Positions 25,990 through 35,013 of a DNA stretch of 64,000 bases are shown one piece after another. Source of the stretch: JBAZUK01 sp041661445 (GTDB lineage: Bacteria > Chlamydiota > Chlamydiia > Chlamydiales > SM23-39). Positions within the stretch are counted from its first letter, which is position 1; each line of letters opens with the position of its first letter. A program made the translations under genes and the position numbers. The stretch covers positions 620,001-684,000 of the forward strand of contig JBAZUK010000001.1 in NCBI GenBank assembly GCA_041661445.1. The letters are read 5' to 3'. Under the pieces are notes generated by a model. The model worked only from the letters and a program-made list of their open reading frames with translations, ran no database searches and had not been told where the DNA came from.

Positions 25990-27034
25990 ATTCTTCATAT
26001 CCTTCTGCATCAAAAGCATTGCAGAAAATCATTCTTCCTGATGCGGTATGTTTTACTGATAAGACTTGTGCTTCAATAGTTTCTCCGATAAAGTCGCCTC
26101 CGCCGTTTACTACAACCATTGTGCCATCGTCAAGATATCCGATGCCTTGGCGAGGCTCCTTTCCATATCTTTGGATTTTGATCTTAATCTGTTCTCCAGC
26201 CTGCATAATTGGCTTTAAAGCGTTAGATAAAACATTTAAATTGATTATTCTTACACCTTCAATTGATGCACTTTCAATTCTACTGATGTCACTTGATAAA
26301 ATATTAGCATCTAAAAGTCTTGCGAGCCTTAAAAGTTTGCCTGACTGATCTTTGATTTCTGGAAAATCTGTGTCATTATATCTTGGTTCTAGAGTAGTGA
26401 TTTCTTCAAATTTTTTTAAAGTATCCAGACATTTTTTCGCTTTCGCTTTAGTGTGCTCATCTCCAAGTTCTGCCATTGCATACAGTTCTTTAATGATAAA
26501 CCTAGGTATTATTAAATGATGGTCCAGTATTCCAGATGTAGCAAGATCGATTATTCTGGAATCAGCCAGGATTGAAGAATCGATTATTATATCTTTTTTC
26601 TTTTGCGCAACTGCTGTAAATTTCACAAATGGGATGCTGATATATAGTTCGTCAGCAGATCTTAAAGTTGTTAGAGTTCCAAGATATAGTCCAAATAAAA
26701 AGAGCCCGATTTTTATTATTTCAATAAATTTAGGAGCAACAACAAACGTTTCTGAGCTAATATTTAATATGGTATTTAAAATTAAAACTAAAGCCTGTCC
26801 CATCAAATAACCGATGAAAATTCCAATCATTGCAATATTAAAAGACCTAAGATTGAATCTTCTGAACAATATGTCGAACCCAAATAAAAATAGAGCAAAG
26901 ACTATACCTAATACAAGACCTAAAAACATGTTGATTGAAACATTGCCAAGAGAAGTTCCTATCATGTAGGTTGTTATGAAAAAGACACTAAGAATAAAAA
27001 AGAATATTCTAGTAAATATTATAGAAAGATTCAT
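25967..27034 (-). CDS. PIN/TRAM-domain membrane protein (YacL-like)
   Basis: A 355-residue protein. Four membrane helices (about 8-28, 33-50, 61-85, 100-122) lead into a PIN nuclease-like domain (DSSILADSRIIDLATSG; later acidic residues in DANILSSD) and a C-terminal TRAM RNA-binding domain (about 285-345, DGTMVVVNGGGDFIGETIEAQV). The acidic residues expected for metal-dependent RNA cleavage are present. YacL-type proteins are common in Firmicutes and chlamydiae; role unsettled, presumably RNA processing at the membrane. The C-terminus is a Glu-rich tail (EGYEEYEEEEES), whose coding sequence contains the acpS start. Confidence 0.88.
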   Translation of the reverse strand: MNLSIIFTRIFFFILSVFFITTYMIGTSLGNVSINMFLGLVLGIVFALFLFGFDILFRRFNLRSFNIAMIGIFIGYLMGQALVLILNTILNISSETFVVAPKFIEIIKIGLFLFGLYLGTLTTLRSADELYISIPFVKFTAVAQKKKDIIIDSSILADSRIIDLATSGILDHHLIIPRFIIKELYAMAELGDEHTKAKAKKCLDTLKKFEEITTLEPRYNDTDFPEIKDQSGKLLRLARLLDANILSSDISRIESASIEGVRIINLNVLSNALKPIMQAGEQIKIKIQRYGKEPRQGIGYLDDGTMVVVNGGGDFIGETIEAQVLSVKHTASGRMIFCNAFDAEGYEEYEEEEES

Positions 27035-27330
27035 GAGATTGTAGCCTCCTAAAATAATTTTTAATATTGTTCACATAATGTTAGCGAAATTGTATTGATG
27101 TTTTATTTTTTTGTCGATGATATAAAAAAAAACTTTAAAAAAAATATTCACACTTTAGTTTTTTCTTTTTTTCATTTATTAGATAACAATGCAAATTCAG
27201 AAGATAAAAGAAATATTAAAGGCTGCATTTTCAATTTTGAGCCTAAGATTTTTTTTTGACATTGAAGTATTATAATTTTTTTTTTAACATTCTGCATGTT
27301 TTTTTATTAATGAATGAGGAGCAAGGAGTT

Positions 27331-28815
27331 ATGATTTTAAAAAAAATTTTATTTTTTTTGGTTTTTTTTGCAACGAACAGTATATTTCCTGCCATAGATC
27401 TCTCATCGTCAGGCAATAATCCTAAAATTGCGATGAATGGTCTAAATGGCGTAGCTATTTGGGAAGAATCGCCAGCTATAAAATCAGCTTATACGTCAAA
27501 TGGGGGAAATACGTGGAGTGCAAGTCAAGATGTATCAACATCTGGTATTAATTCACGTCCAGCAATTTTTATGGAAGGAACAGATGTTGTGGTTGTCTGG
27601 GTTGGAAATACTTTAGGCGATAATTTAGAGATTTATGGAAGAATAAGCTCTGATAGTGGAATAACATGGGATGGCTTGCCTGTACAAATAGCATTATCTC
27701 CCGGTACTCAAATTTTTGATGCTCCTCAAGTAGCAATAAGCGGAGATAATCTTGTTGCGGTTTGGGAGGATTCAAATGGGGCAATTCTTGCTTCTTATGC
27801 AACTTTTTCAGGATTTAGCTGGTCTGCTACTATCACTATTTATGATGGTCCTATTATGGGGAACCCGTCCGCTCTTGCTCCAAAAGTTGCAATGGATGGA
27901 TCAAATGTTGTAGTTGTTTTTTTTGATGTAGCTTCAAACATTTTGCAAAATCATTCTAATGATGCTGGAGTCAACTGGCTTAATGGCGATCCTCATCCTA
28001 TTAGTGCTGGAAATTCATCTGCACAAGTAGATATTATAGGATTAAACGCAATAGCGGTTTGGGAAAACTTAGGAAAAATCGAATCTAAATATAGCAGTGA
28101 CGGCGGGCTTAATTGGTCTCCAGTTTCTCCCCATGAATTCACTTCAGGTAATACAGCAAATCCAAATGTTGTTATGGAAGGAACAAACGCAGTAGTGATC
28201 TGGGGATCGGCAATAGGAGGGACGGAATTGGTTCAGGCCTCAACAAGTTCGGATAGCGGTCATACCTGGTCTTCAAGTATTCCTGTATCCTCTTCTGTCG
28301 GAATAATGCCGGATCTAGCTATAAGCGGTTCTAGTGTTGCTACCGTTTGGGTATCGGATCCTAGTAATAGTACGCAGGCTTCGGGGAGTTCAAATAACGG
28401 GTTAACCTGGAGCAGTCCTGCAACATTGTCTGATGCAGGAATATTAACAATGAATTCTCATGTAGCAATATCTGGGAGTTTAGCGCTTGGGATTTGGCAA
28501 ACCTCAGACAATATTATTCAGGTATCAAAAATAAATATTTCATCTGGAAATATAAATATCTATTTAAAAAAACAGCATATAAATGAATGTTTGCTTAGCC
28601 TTGATGTTACGAATGAAATTAAATGGGGTCGGGTTGCTGGAGCAGTTTTATATAGAATATACAGCGATTCATCTCTCAATAATAGGATTGCCGAAGTTTC
28701 AAGTCCAAGTTTTTACGATCACGGTATTAAGGCAGGAGTACTTAAAACTTACTACATTACAAGTGTTGATAGTCTAGGTAACGAGAGTGAAGCTACGGTT
28801 GTAAGCATTCTGTAA
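27331..28815 (+). CDS. Secreted Asp-box (BNR) beta-propeller protein with C-terminal Fn3-like domain
   Basis: A 494-residue exported protein. The ATG at 27331 follows AAGGAG and begins a signal peptide (MILKKILFFLVFFATNSIFPA); the longer frame from 27256 is rejected. Eight repeats share PxVAMxGxNVVVVW, and most carry an Asp-box, SxDxGxTW (SNGGNTW, SSDSGITW, SNDAGVNW, SSDGGLNW, SSDSGHTW, SNNGLTW), so a seven- or eight-bladed sialidase-like propeller is expected. The last 80 residues (IKWGRVAGAVLYRIYSD onward) look like fibronectin type III. Sialidase catalytic residues (Arg triad, Tyr/Glu) are not apparent, so glycan or protein binding is more likely than hydrolysis. The 296-base gap upstream is shared with the divergent PIN/TRAM gene and shows no other gene. 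Confidence 0.75.
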   Translation: MILKKILFFLVFFATNSIFPAIDLSSSGNNPKIAMNGLNGVAIWEESPAIKSAYTSNGGNTWSASQDVSTSGINSRPAIFMEGTDVVVVWVGNTLGDNLEIYGRISSDSGITWDGLPVQIALSPGTQIFDAPQVAISGDNLVAVWEDSNGAILASYATFSGFSWSATITIYDGPIMGNPSALAPKVAMDGSNVVVVFFDVASNILQNHSNDAGVNWLNGDPHPISAGNSSAQVDIIGLNAIAVWENLGKIESKYSSDGGLNWSPVSPHEFTSGNTANPNVVMEGTNAVVIWGSAIGGTELVQASTSSDSGHTWSSSIPVSSSVGIMPDLAISGSSVATVWVSDPSNSTQASGSSNNGLTWSSPATLSDAGILTMNSHVAISGSLALGIWQTSDNIIQVSKINISSGNINIYLKKQHINECLLSLDVTNEIKWGRVAGAVLYRIYSDSSLNNRIAEVSSPSFYDHGIKAGVLKTYYITSVDSLGNESEATVVSIL

Positions 28816-28824
28816 AGTTTTTAT

Positions 28825-28869
28825 TTATAAAAGAGTTTGTTTTATTTTTGTAAAACAACTCTTTTATAA
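28825..28869. terminator. Bidirectional terminator between the propeller gene and rlmH
   Basis: TTATAAAAGAGTT-TGTTTTA (from 28825) pairs with TAAAACA-ACTCTTTTATAA (to 28869), a stem of about 19 pairs with one bulged T. A/T ends give U-runs on both strands, and the genes on either side converge on it. Confidence 0.8.
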
Positions 28870-28874
28870 GGTTC

Positions 28875-29300
28875 TCATTTATGATATTTCGTGTTTTCAT
28901 GAATTTGATAAGCTCTATAAATTTGTTCTATTAGAATAAGCCTGATCATTTGATGAGTGAAAGTCAGATCAGATAAGGATAATACAAATGAAGCCTTATC
29001 TTTAATTTTTTTAGATATACCTACATCAGATCCAATTAAAAAATTTATTTTCAAATTATTGCTTTGAAAGAATTCAAAGAGTTTTTTGCTAAAATCCAAG
29101 CTTGTGAGTTTTTGCCCTTTTTCATCCAAACAGATAAAAAATGATTCATTTAAAATTTTTTTTTCCAAATCTGCTTCGTCTTTACAGATTTCCCATTTAA
29201 TCAAAAAGTTGTTTTTTAGTCTTTTTTCATATTCACAAATAGCTTCCTGAAGCCACTTTTCTTTTGTTTTATGGATTGAAAAAATTTTAACTATGAACAT
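28875..29300 (-). CDS. rlmH: 23S rRNA (pseudouridine1915-N3)-methyltransferase
   Basis: A 141-residue SPOUT methyltransferase (RlmH/YbeA family) that methylates pseudouridine 1915 in helix 69 of 23S rRNA. Family signatures are the SAM-site loop FLIGSDVGISKKIKDKA and the C-terminal knot LTFTHQMIRLILIEQIYRA ending in YHK. Slightly shorter than E. coli RlmH (155). The ATG at 29300 lies within a 24-base sequence repeated exactly at 29635-29658. Convergent with the propeller gene across a shared terminator. Confidence 0.94.
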   Translation of the reverse strand: MFIVKIFSIHKTKEKWLQEAICEYEKRLKNNFLIKWEICKDEADLEKKILNESFFICLDEKGQKLTSLDFSKKLFEFFQSNNLKINFLIGSDVGISKKIKDKASFVLSLSDLTFTHQMIRLILIEQIYRAYQIHENTKYHK

Positions 29301-29301
29301 A
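29278..29301. repeat. 24-base direct repeat, copy 1 (over the rlmH start)
   Basis: The 24 bases here (a G, six A's, TTTTAACTATGAACATA) recur exactly at 29635-29658. This copy spans the rlmH ATG and its first seven codons on the opposite strand. Confidence 0.85.
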
Positions 29302-29634
29302 TTTTCTCTAAATGGTTATATGAAAATGATCTGCGTACTAGAATATATGATTTTCGGAACGATTGTATTGCTTTAATAAAAAATAAATTTATTAATTCAA
29401 AATATTCAACGGAATCAGTTTTTTTTTTATTAAAGAACATAAATTTTTTTTGTGAAATTAACTAAATTGTAGAAAAATAATTGTAATTTGTCAAAATGAT
29501 GTGAAAATGCTTATTTTTGAGAAAAATGATTGGAAATGATATTTAATTATAAGTTTTTGATTATAAAATGATTAAAAATATTATTTATTCTAATTTTTGT
29601 GATTTGGATATGTTTTTCATGGTTTTTTAGAGTA

Positions 29635-29658
29635 GAAAAAATTTTAACTATGAACATA
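29635..29658. repeat. 24-base direct repeat, copy 2 (upstream of lgt)
   Basis: Exact second copy of the sequence at 29278-29301, ending ten bases before the lgt -35 box. The 333 bases between the copies are AT-rich with no gene that I can see. This could be the footprint of a small duplication, or of recombination around the rlmH 5' end. Confidence 0.85.
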
Positions 29659-29667
29659 GACTTTTTT

Positions 29668-29696
29668 TTGATATAGTTCAATTTTTAAGATAAAAT
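29668..29696 (+). promoter_or_regulatory. Promoter for lgt, with start codon at the predicted transcription start
   Basis: TTGATA (29668-29673), 17-base spacer, TAAAAT (29691-29696). Six bases later comes the lgt ATG at 29703, which is where transcription should begin, so the message may be leaderless. Confidence 0.6.
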
Positions 29697-29702
29697 CTAT
29701 AT

Positions 29703-30779
29703 ATGATAAGTTATATTTATTGGAATCCAAAAAAAGAAATATTTACGATACCCATAGTGAATTATCCAATTGTTTGGTATTCAGTATTGTTTCTTATCGG
29801 CTTTGTTTTTGGGTATTTAATTTTTCAAGCAGTTTTAAGGCGGTATTTTTATCTATTTTTAGATATCACTGAAAAAGACATTATTTCATATGATCTTTTG
29901 ATTCAGGATCTAATAACACCAAAAAATGATGATCAGAAAATTATTGCTAAAAAAGATTTTAAAAAAAACGAGTCAAAAGACAGTGTTTTAAAAAAAATAA
30001 ATGCATTTATTTCTAGCAGCGTTAAAAAAAGACTTTTTTTAGAAAATGCTTTTTCAGAGAGTATTTTAACAACGAAAAAAAAGATAATATTGATTACCGA
30101 CAAATTAATGGTTTATATGATAGTTGCAACTGTGATTGGAGCTAGATTAGGACATTTGATTTTTTATGAAAAACCTGAATATTATCTGAAAAATCCTTTA
30201 AATATTTTTAAGGTTTGGCAGGGAGGCCTTGCTTCGCACGGTGCTGCTGTTGCTATACTGATAGGTTTGTTTCTGTTTTGCCGAGAGCTAAAAAAATATT
30301 CTCCAAAAATAACCTATGTACATCTTTTAGATTTTATTTGTCCTTCTGTTGCATTTGCCGGTTTTTGTATTAGAGTCGGTAATTTTATCAATCAAGAAAT
30401 TATTGGCAATCCTACAAAAGTTTTTTGGGCAGTTGTTTTTGGAAACCCGCAGGATGGTTCTGAGATCGTTCCCAGGCATCCTGTTCAGTTATATGAAGCT
30501 TTTTTTTATTTATCTGTTTTTTTTCTTTTATTTTTTTTAAGCCGTAAAACTTATTTTTTAATAAAAGAAGGAAAATTATTTTCAATTTTTTTAATATCCG
30601 TTTTTTCTTTCAGGTTTATAATTGAATTTTTAAAAGTTAAGCTTTCATATGTATTGGATGAATCATTTTTAAGCATGGGGCAATATTTGAGCATCCCTTT
30701 TATTATTATTGGTTTTGGTTTTATGTTTTGGGATAAGTTAAAAAAGCTTTTCCTTGAAAAAGAGACTGACATTCATTAA
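29703..30779 (+). CDS. lgt: Prolipoprotein diacylglyceryl transferase
   Basis: A 358-residue inner-membrane enzyme transferring diacylglycerol from phosphatidylglycerol to the lipobox cysteine of prolipoproteins; this window has several such substrates. The Lgt signature is present: GGLASHGAA with the essential His, then RVGNFINQEIIG, and PRHPVQLYE later. An insertion of about 75 residues (about 55-130; charged, Lys-rich, KKDFKKNESKDSVLKK) lies between the first helix and the rest; typical Lgt is about 270-290 residues. No ribosome-binding site precedes the ATG, which sits six bases from the -10 box. Followed after 32 bases by ssb. Confidence 0.94.
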   Translation: MISYIYWNPKKEIFTIPIVNYPIVWYSVLFLIGFVFGYLIFQAVLRRYFYLFLDITEKDIISYDLLIQDLITPKNDDQKIIAKKDFKKNESKDSVLKKINAFISSSVKKRLFLENAFSESILTTKKKIILITDKLMVYMIVATVIGARLGHLIFYEKPEYYLKNPLNIFKVWQGGLASHGAAVAILIGLFLFCRELKKYSPKITYVHLLDFICPSVAFAGFCIRVGNFINQEIIGNPTKVFWAVVFGNPQDGSEIVPRHPVQLYEAFFYLSVFFLLFFLSRKTYFLIKEGKLFSIFLISVFSFRFIIEFLKVKLSYVLDESFLSMGQYLSIPFIIIGFGFMFWDKLKKLFLEKETDIH

Positions 30780-30811
30780 AATAACTTTAAACTAATATAT
30801 AAGGAGAATTT

Positions 30812-31294
30812 ATGAACATTATAACAGTTGCAGGAAGACTTGGCGCAGATCCGGAGTCTAGGTTTACTCCTAATGGACAGAAAGTTACTACTTTAAGAGT
30901 AGCGACAACTTCAAGGAAATCTTCGAAGGAAGAAACAATTTGGTGGAGAGTAACGGTTTGGGGTGAAAATTTTGACAAGATGATCTCTTTTTTGAAAAAG
31001 GGGAGTGCAGTTGTTATTGTAGGCGAATTGCATAAGCCTGAAATTTTCAATGACAGAGAAGGAAAACCTCAAATTTCGATGAACATTACTGCATCAAATA
31101 TTATGTTTTCTCCATTTGGTAAAAGTGAAAAATCTGATAATTCATCAAACAGTTCTGATAGAAAAGAGCAGGAAGTTATGAGACAAGATAAAGTAAAGTC
31201 TGAAGATAGTGAAGAAGAATACTCAGCATTTTCTCTTGGCTCAAAAAAAGAAGGTCATGACACTGAATTTTCAGATGATGAAATTCCATTTTAA
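30812..31294 (+). CDS. ssb: Single-stranded DNA-binding protein
   Basis: A 160-residue SSB: OB-fold over residues 1-105 (NIITVAGRLGADPESRFTPNGQ; WWRVTVWG), a Ser/Glu/Lys-rich linker, and the acidic C-terminal tip DDEIPF that docks repair and replication proteins. AAGGAG ribosome-binding site at about 30801. Followed after 19 bases by pepA, the chlamydial CT044-CT045 order. Confidence 0.97.
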   Translation: MNIITVAGRLGADPESRFTPNGQKVTTLRVATTSRKSSKEETIWWRVTVWGENFDKMISFLKKGSAVVIVGELHKPEIFNDREGKPQISMNITASNIMFSPFGKSEKSDNSSNSSDRKEQEVMRQDKVKSEDSEEEYSAFSLGSKKEGHDTEFSDDEIPF

Positions 31295-31313
31295 TTTTTT
31301 ATGAGGGAAAGAT

Positions 31314-32798
31314 ATGAAAGTTACGATTGCAGAGAGTATAAATAAAAGAAATGATAAAGCAGATGTTTTAATTCTGCCATTTGTGGAGAGCAAAAATGGT
31401 CCGCTTGCAATATGTAATATCGGCAGCTTTTCAAAAATTATAGAGCCCCCTATTAAGACTAAAGATTTTTTAGGAAAAGAGGGCCAGATATCTTTTGTAT
31501 ATTTCTCAAAAGAAAAAAGAATAATGCTTTTAGGTTTGGGTCATCCTGACAAAATTAATCCGCAGCAGATGGCAAAATTTTATTCTATTGCCTGCGCCGC
31601 TTTAAGAAATTGTAAAGCTGAAAGTGTTAACATTGTTGTTCCGGAAAAATTAAATATTTCCAAAGAAGACATTGTAAGCTCAATTTCAGAGGCTTTTTTC
31701 TTATCAAACTATAACTTTGACAAATTCAAACATTTTGAAAAAAATGAAACTCCTAAGTATTTAAAATCTATTTGCCTGATTGGCCTGAAAAAAGAAGATA
31801 TGAAAATTGTTACGAAGAAAAAAGTCATATCTTCTGCAGTAAATTTAGCCAGAGATCTAGTTAACAATAATGCTGATGAGGAAACTCCTGCTCATTTAGC
31901 TGTTGCGGCAAAGGACCTAGAAAAAGTTTCCGATAAAATCAAGGTTAGGGTTTTCGATAAGAAGAAGATCGAAGAAGAAAAAATGGGATTACTGTTAGCG
32001 GTTAATAAAGGCTCGGATAAAGAACCTACTTTTATTGTCATTGAATATAAGGGAGACGCATCTTCAAAAGATCATTCGGTAATTATAGGTAAAGGAATTA
32101 CTTATGATACTGGCGGCCTTTCTTTGAAACCATCAACTAGCATGGATACAATGAAATGCGATATGTCAGGAGCTGCTGCTGTTTTAGGCACAATCTATGC
32201 AATTTCTCAGTTAAATTTAAAAAAGAATGTAACTGCATTAATCCCTGCAACAGAAAATTCAATCGGATCCGGCAGTTATAAGCCTGGCGATGTATATACC
32301 GGGATGGCAAATAAAAGTGTTGAGGTAAAGAATACTGATGCAGAAGGAAGATTAATTTTAGCAGACGCTATTTCATATGCCGCTCTTAAAATTAAGCCCA
32401 ATAGAGTGATCAATATTGCTACTTTGACTGGAGCTTGTGTTGTGGCTTTAGGGGAAAATATTGCCGGATTTTTCTCGAATTCAGAAGAAGTTGCAAAACG
32501 TTTGGAGGAATCATCTAAGAGATCAGGTGATATTATATGGAGAATGCCGCTTTTTAAAGATTATAAAAAGCAGCTTAAATCCGATATCGCCGATTTAAAA
32601 AATATTGGTGATGGCAGAGAAGCAGGAGCTATAACTGCTGCATTGTTTCTCGAAGATTTTGTTAATGATATCCCTTGGGCTCATATTGACATTGCAGGTC
32701 CAGCTTTCTTGTCCAAGCCTAATGGATTGCATCCAACTCATGCAACCGGAATAGGTGTCAGGTTATTAGTTGACTTTTTTGAAAACTTGTCTAATTAA
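31314..32798 (+). CDS. pepA: Leucyl aminopeptidase (M17)
   Basis: A 494-residue cytosol aminopeptidase releasing N-terminal residues from peptides, with two metal ions per subunit, usually hexameric. The metal and catalytic motifs are intact: GKGITYDTGGLSLKP, MKCDMSGAAAV and NTDAEGRLILADA, the M17 signature. Length normal. Between ssb and an RluA-type gene. Confidence 0.97.
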   Translation: MKVTIAESINKRNDKADVLILPFVESKNGPLAICNIGSFSKIIEPPIKTKDFLGKEGQISFVYFSKEKRIMLLGLGHPDKINPQQMAKFYSIACAALRNCKAESVNIVVPEKLNISKEDIVSSISEAFFLSNYNFDKFKHFEKNETPKYLKSICLIGLKKEDMKIVTKKKVISSAVNLARDLVNNNADEETPAHLAVAAKDLEKVSDKIKVRVFDKKKIEEEKMGLLLAVNKGSDKEPTFIVIEYKGDASSKDHSVIIGKGITYDTGGLSLKPSTSMDTMKCDMSGAAAVLGTIYAISQLNLKKNVTALIPATENSIGSGSYKPGDVYTGMANKSVEVKNTDAEGRLILADAISYAALKIKPNRVINIATLTGACVVALGENIAGFFSNSEEVAKRLEESSKRSGDIIWRMPLFKDYKKQLKSDIADLKNIGDGREAGAITAALFLEDFVNDIPWAHIDIAGPAFLSKPNGLHPTHATGIGVRLLVDFFENLSN

Positions 32799-32802
32799 AT
32801 TT

Positions 32803-33651
32803 ATGCAGAATAAATGCAATTGGAAGATTTCAAAAAACGACAAAAATGTAAAATTGCTTTCTTTCTTAAAAGAAAAACTTTCCTTATCTAATAGAGATGT
32901 GAAAAAAATTTTAGATAAGGGTTTGTGTTATGTAAATGGTAAGATTGAAAGATTTTCAACCGTAGTGTTAAAAGAAGGATCATGCGTTGGCATCGATCTT
33001 AATTGGAAAAAAATTGCATCCGAAAAAAAATCTAAAATAATTTTAGATATCTTATACGAAGATGAGTATTTCTTAGCAGTCGATAAGCCTGTTGATTTTG
33101 TCTGCAGCGACGAAAATATCAATCAATTTTTCATGAAACATTATACTTTGATTCATCGATTGGATAAAGACACGACAGGAGTATTGCTGATAGCTAAAAA
33201 TCATAATTTTAAAGAAGAAATGATAAAACTTTTTAAAGAAAAAAAAGTTTATAAGACTTACATCGCAAGAATTGATGGGTCCTTAAAAGAGGATGAAATG
33301 AAAATTGAAGGATTTTTAAATAAGGTATCTTCAATAGATGGTCAGACGATCTATGGGCATTCATCAAAAGGAAAGTATGCCTTAACTTATTTAAAGGTTC
33401 TAAAGAGATATAAAGATTCAACTTTAGTTGAATTGACTCCGATTACAGGCCGTACCCATCAATTAAGAGTGCACATGAAACATATAAATCATCCAATCCT
33501 AGGTGATTTTCTATATTCAAAAAAATTTGTTTATGAAAAGTATGTTCCCAGGTTAATGCTGCATTGCAGCAAAATTGAATTTATACATCCGATTACTTCT
33601 AAAGACATAATTATTTTTTCAGAAATTCCATCTTCTTTTGAAAAAAATTAA
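32803..33651 (+). CDS. RluA-family pseudouridine synthase
   Basis: A 282-residue protein. An N-terminal S4 RNA-binding domain (about 15-75, LSLSNRDVKKILDKGLCYVNG) precedes the catalytic domain with HRLDKDTTG, whose Asp is the nucleophile that attacks uridine. TGRTHQLRVHM is the second family motif. Could be RluC- or RluD-like; not resolvable by eye. The ATG at 32803 is chosen, four bases after the pepA stop; the longer frame from 32770 would overlap pepA by 29 bases. Confidence 0.92.
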   Translation: MQNKCNWKISKNDKNVKLLSFLKEKLSLSNRDVKKILDKGLCYVNGKIERFSTVVLKEGSCVGIDLNWKKIASEKKSKIILDILYEDEYFLAVDKPVDFVCSDENINQFFMKHYTLIHRLDKDTTGVLLIAKNHNFKEEMIKLFKEKKVYKTYIARIDGSLKEDEMKIEGFLNKVSSIDGQTIYGHSSKGKYALTYLKVLKRYKDSTLVELTPITGRTHQLRVHMKHINHPILGDFLYSKKFVYEKYVPRLMLHCSKIEFIHPITSKDIIIFSEIPSSFEKN

Positions 33652-33725
33652 AAATGCTGAAATTGTTTTTTTCAAATATTACTTAAATGATATGCTTTTA
33701 AATAAGTATATAATTTGGTTGTTTT

Positions 33726-34811
33726 TTGAAAATATTAATAGTTAAAACCTCTTCTTTAGGCGATATAATCCAATCCTTTAATGTATTAAATTATTTGCAT
33801 TCAAAATTTAACGATGTTCAAATTGACTGGGTTGTTGAAAAGGCGAGCATTTCTTTAGTAAGATCCCACCCTCTTATTAGTCACGGCATATGCTATGATA
33901 TGAAAGTCTGGAAAAAATCTTTTTTTAAAAAAAGAAGCTGGGTATCTTTCTTTTGTTTTATAAGATTTTTAAGAAAAAAAAGATACGACATTGTTTTTGA
34001 TTTGCAGGGAAACTGTAAGTCTGGTCTGGTTAGTTTTTTCGCAAAATCCAAAACTAAGGTCGGTTTCGGCGTCAAAAGCGTAAGGGAATGGCCAAATCTT
34101 TTAGCTACGAATGTTCATATCGATGTAGATTTAAATATTAATATGCGTCTTCAGTACTTACAGTTAGTTACAAAATATTTTTCGGATGATAAGCCTTTTG
34201 CTATAAAAGGGTGCCGACTAAAGATTTCAAATGTCCAAAAAAATATCTTAAATGAGATATTGCAACATTTAAATTTACAGACAGATACTAAGATAATGGT
34301 ATGCTTTGGTGCAAAATGGCCAAACAAGCAGCTTTCATATGAAACCTTATTGTCATTTTTAAAACGGCTTCAAGAAGATTTGAACGCTTCTTTTTTACTG
34401 ATTTGGGGAAATGATTATGAAAAGGTTGTTGCTCAAAAATTAAACCAGGAATTTCAAAACAGCAGTCTGGTAATTGACAAAATTTCTATTCCGATGTGGC
34501 AAAATTTAATGAATGATGTTGATTTAGTGATTGCTATGGATTCATCTTCTTTGCACCTGTGCGGTACTATTGAAACATATAGCTTTAGTGTTTTCGGTCC
34601 GACAAAAAAAGAAGTGTTCCTGCCTTTAGGCGAGAATCATTTTGCATATCAGGGAAAATGTCCTTATAATATAGTTTTTAAAAAACAATGTTCTGATTTA
34701 AGAACCTGTGTTACAGGGGCTTGTATTAGATATCTTAAGTCTGATGATATTTATTCTGCCTTTAGCCGTTGGTGGGAAAGTAAAAAAAATACTTGTAAAA
34801 AATCTCAATAA
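33726..34811 (+). CDS. Heptosyltransferase-family glycosyltransferase (GT9)
   Basis: A 361-residue GT9 protein resembling WaaC/WaaF, which attach heptose to lipopolysaccharide core. The N-terminus KILIVKTSSLGDIIQSF is the family hallmark, and VIAMDSSSLHLCGTI with SVFGPTKKE is the donor-binding region near the C-terminus. The start is TTG at 33726; no ATG lies nearby and family proteins begin exactly here. A TATAAT at 33709-33714 gives a very short leader. True Chlamydiaceae core has no heptose, so its presence fits an environmental chlamydia, or the donor may differ. Confidence 0.85.
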   Translation: MKILIVKTSSLGDIIQSFNVLNYLHSKFNDVQIDWVVEKASISLVRSHPLISHGICYDMKVWKKSFFKKRSWVSFFCFIRFLRKKRYDIVFDLQGNCKSGLVSFFAKSKTKVGFGVKSVREWPNLLATNVHIDVDLNINMRLQYLQLVTKYFSDDKPFAIKGCRLKISNVQKNILNEILQHLNLQTDTKIMVCFGAKWPNKQLSYETLLSFLKRLQEDLNASFLLIWGNDYEKVVAQKLNQEFQNSSLVIDKISIPMWQNLMNDVDLVIAMDSSSLHLCGTIETYSFSVFGPTKKEVFLPLGENHFAYQGKCPYNIVFKKQCSDLRTCVTGACIRYLKSDDIYSAFSRWWESKKNTCKKSQ

Positions 34812-34888
34812 TTATTACTTATCAAGATAAGGATGTAGAGTTGTTTTTACATCTCGAATAGTTTTTTTTTAATTCTAGGAGAAAAGAG

Positions 34889-35008
34889 ATGAGAAAATTT
34901 TTACTTTTGGCTGTAACAGCAGCTTTCATGTTTGCTTTAAGTTCTTGCCAAGAACAGCAAAAAAATGAAAAAAAAGAACAAAAAGAAAGATCTGAAAGAA
35001 GATGGTAA
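34889..35008 (+). CDS. Small lipoprotein, 39 residues
   Basis: AGGAG at 34877-34881 precedes the ATG by seven bases. The product is a lipoprotein signal peptide (MRKFLLLAVTAAFMFALSSC, lipobox LSSC with Cys20) plus a very short Lys/Glu/Gln tail ending RRW. It has its own terminator straight after the stop. Entericidin-sized; no family assigned. Both expression signals and signal peptide are strong, so I think it is real. Confidence 0.7.
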   Translation: MRKFLLLAVTAAFMFALSSCQEQQKNEKKEQKERSERRW

Positions 35009-35013
35009 TCTTT

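Noticed and set aside
27189..27275. A 28-codon frame from an ATG upstream of the propeller gene
   Set aside because: No ribosome-binding site, no recognisable feature, and length within chance for AT-rich DNA.
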